Shown here one piece after another: positions 62,684 to 64,000 of a DNA stretch of 64,000 nucleotides (positions are counted from its first letter, which is position 1; each line of letters opens with the position of its first letter). Source of the stretch: CALJDF01 sp038121105 (GTDB taxonomy: Bacteria > Pseudomonadota > Alphaproteobacteria > SHVP01). The notes beneath the pieces were generated by a model that was not told where the DNA came from, made no database searches, and saw only the letters and a list, made by a program, of their open reading frames with translations. Position numbers and translations under genes: made by a program. The stretch lies in assembly GCA_038121105.1 (NCBI GenBank), contig JAYONB010000003.1:124001-188000 (forward strand). The letters run 5' to 3'.

Positions 62684-63526
62684 TTAGGTACTTTCCCCGG
62701 GGTCGCGGACCTGCGCGGCCGTTTCGGGCGGCAGCTTGAGATAGACGCGGTCTTCGACCCGTAAATCGATCACGTTGATGTCGCGTTCGAGAATCTTGTC
62801 CTGACGGTGCAGCGCGCCGAGCCGCTTCCAGGCATCGTCGGTCGCCGCTTCGGGCAACAGCACCTCGATGCCGTTGTCGAGTTTGAGGTTCCAACGCCGA
62901 TTGCCGACCCGCACGGCGGCCGCGACCCTTGCTTGCAGACCGGGGGCGCTGGCCATCATGTCGATCAGCGTTACCGCCTCGGTGGCGGCATCGGGCCCGA
63001 CAACCAGCGGCAAGGCGACGTATGCTTCGGGCTGGTGGGCGGTGATCACGACGCCGGCACGGTCGATCACCACCAGTCGACCGTCGTGCTGCCAACGCGC
63101 AAAGGGCGTCCGCTCGTCGATGTGAATCGCGATGACGTTGGGGAGGTGACGCGACACGCGCGCTTGTTCGACCCAACCCAGGTTTTCAATGCGGGCCTGG
63201 AGGCGTTTGAGGTCGACGGCGAAGATCGGGGTATCGCGGGCCACGCCGATGGCCGTCATCAATGCGGGGCGCTCGGCGTTGCGACGCCCGGAAAGACGGA
63301 TCTCCTGCACCGCGAGGCCGGTGGCCTGCGAGGCCGACACAAAGACGTCGTTGGTGGTGCGTGCGACGGTCTCGGCACCGCCCAGCAACGTAAGCCAGAT
63401 GGCCGGCGCTGCGACCGCGAGGACGACGGCACCGACCATGCTCCCACGCACCAAGCGCCTGCGATGGCGCTGGCAGAAGGCAAGCCAACCCGGCCGCGTG
63501 CTGCGCGGGCTACGCTGTGCCGTCAT
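62684..63526 (-). CDS. ftsQ: cell division protein FtsQ
   Basis: Divisome protein, 280 residues from the ATG at 63526. One membrane helix (about 30-50) and periplasmic POTRA and beta domains: VQEIRLSGRRNAERPALM near 70-87, and HLPNVIAIHIDERTPFARWQ. Its ATG overlaps the ddl stop (ATGA). Regular order ddl-ftsQ-ftsA-ftsZ. Confidence 0.94.
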   Translation of the reverse strand: MTAQRSPRSTRPGWLAFCQRHRRRLVRGSMVGAVVLAVAAPAIWLTLLGGAETVARTTNDVFVSASQATGLAVQEIRLSGRRNAERPALMTAIGVARDTPIFAVDLKRLQARIENLGWVEQARVSRHLPNVIAIHIDERTPFARWQHDGRLVVIDRAGVVITAHQPEAYVALPLVVGPDAATEAVTLIDMMASAPGLQARVAAAVRVGNRRWNLKLDNGIEVLLPEAATDDAWKRLGALHRQDKILERDINVIDLRVEDRVYLKLPPETAAQVRDPGEST

Positions 63527-64000
63527 CGGTCGCACCCCGCATCGTCTACCAGCCATTCGACGAGGTCGCCGAAATCGATCCCGGCATGGGCGGCAATTTC
63601 GGGCGCCAAGGACACCGGCGTCAGGCCGGGCTGGGTGTTGACCTCCATCAGGTAGAGGTCGGCCTTGCCCTCCGTGTCGTCATAGCGGAAGTCGGCGCGA
63701 GACAAGCCGCGGCAGCCCAGCGAGGTATGCGCGGCCAACGCGGTGTCCAGCGCCTCCGCGTATTTGGCTTCGGGGAGCGGCGCCGGTAGCAGGTGCACCG
63801 CCTCGCCCTTTTCGTATTTCGCTTGGTAGTCGAAGAAACGGTGATCGGAGCTGATCTCGGTCACGCCCAACGCGCGATCTCCGAGAACGGCGACGGTGAT
63901 CTCGCGGCCAGGCACGTAGTTTTCGACCAGCACCGAATCGCCGAAGTCCCAGGTGTCGTCAATCGGCGGCGCGTTGTCGCCTTCGGTGACGAGCCGGACA
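63523..64000 (-). CDS. ddl: D-alanine-D-alanine ligase, C-terminal part (cut by window edge)
   Basis: Makes the D-Ala-D-Ala dipeptide for peptidoglycan, ATP-grasp enzyme. About 158 residues of the C-terminal half are visible: LVENYVPGREITVAVLG, CRGLSRADFRYDD and LMEVNTQPGLTPVSLAPE (Mg and ATP ligands Glu and Asn). The start and N-terminal domain are outside the window. Confidence 0.96.
   Translation of the reverse strand, partial: VRLVTEGDNAPPIDDTWDFGDSVLVENYVPGREITVAVLGDRALGVTEISSDHRFFDYQAKYEKGEAVHLLPAPLPEAKYAEALDTALAAHTSLGCRGLSRADFRYDDTEGKADLYLMEVNTQPGLTPVSLAPEIAAHAGIDFGDLVEWLVDDAGCDR

Overview
The window is chromosomal DNA of a GC-rich alphaproteobacterium, probably of the Rhodospirillales type (inferred from gene content and order; no database search was possible). 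The strongest lineage marks are a circularly permuted two-piece tmRNA gene next to an alpha-type sspB, the hflK-hflC-DUF2065-Do protease run, and the tail of the division and cell-wall cluster in the order ddl-ftsQ-ftsA-ftsZ-lpxC-bamD-recN-ligA, read leftwards from the right edge.

Left region (1-14.5 kb), mostly core genes. On the minus strand: miaA, then ilvB-ilvN-ilvC with its own promoter, leader hairpin and a strong terminator, then a TVP38/TMEM64 membrane protein overlapping a DUF924 gene that carries two in-frame stops, then the start of leuA. The leuA leader encodes a 30-residue peptide with clustered Leu codons and a stop that lies inside a hairpin, so leucine-sensing attenuation is likely. 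Next come serB, a Do-family protease, DUF2065 and hflC/hflK. A 22-bp perfect palindrome separates hflK from the divergent Mrp/ApbC gene, which is followed by a Cys/His protein of unknown function and an NnrU-like membrane protein.

Accessory region (14.5-28.3 kb). A minus-strand operon holds a CMD/AhpD-like protein, two tandem 282-residue alpha/beta hydrolases whose nucleophile elbow reads GTHTG instead of GxSxG, and a hotdog-like protein with an apparent TTG start. Around it lie a frameshifted isoprenylcysteine-methyltransferase-like gene, an AEC transporter, a cytochrome c' plus exported metallo-beta-lactamase pair, thyX, an amidohydrolase, a luciferase-like oxidoreductase, a CaiB-type CoA transferase and a patatin lipoprotein. 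Intergenic gaps carry a dispersed repeat ending CTCCTCAGGATG.

Middle region (28.4-50 kb). The two-piece tmRNA (tag ANDNEMALAA) is followed directly by sspB and a class I fumarase. Then come a GNAT enzyme, a Mug/TDG-like domain fused to a methyltransferase-like domain, a LysE exporter, a cupin, fumC with an RHH protein, a giant AsmA protein, an acetolactate-synthase-like ThDP enzyme, two flavoprotein oxidases, a thioesterase, a pentapeptide-repeat protein, a ClC protein with CBS domains, uvrD and prmA.

Right region (50-64 kb). Two DUF1127 small proteins, a long aminopeptidase P, an NTF2-like protein, ligA, recN, bamD, an XRE regulator, lpxC, ftsZ with a long linker, ftsA, ftsQ and the 3' part of ddl. 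No tRNA, rRNA, CRISPR array, insertion sequence or prophage was seen.
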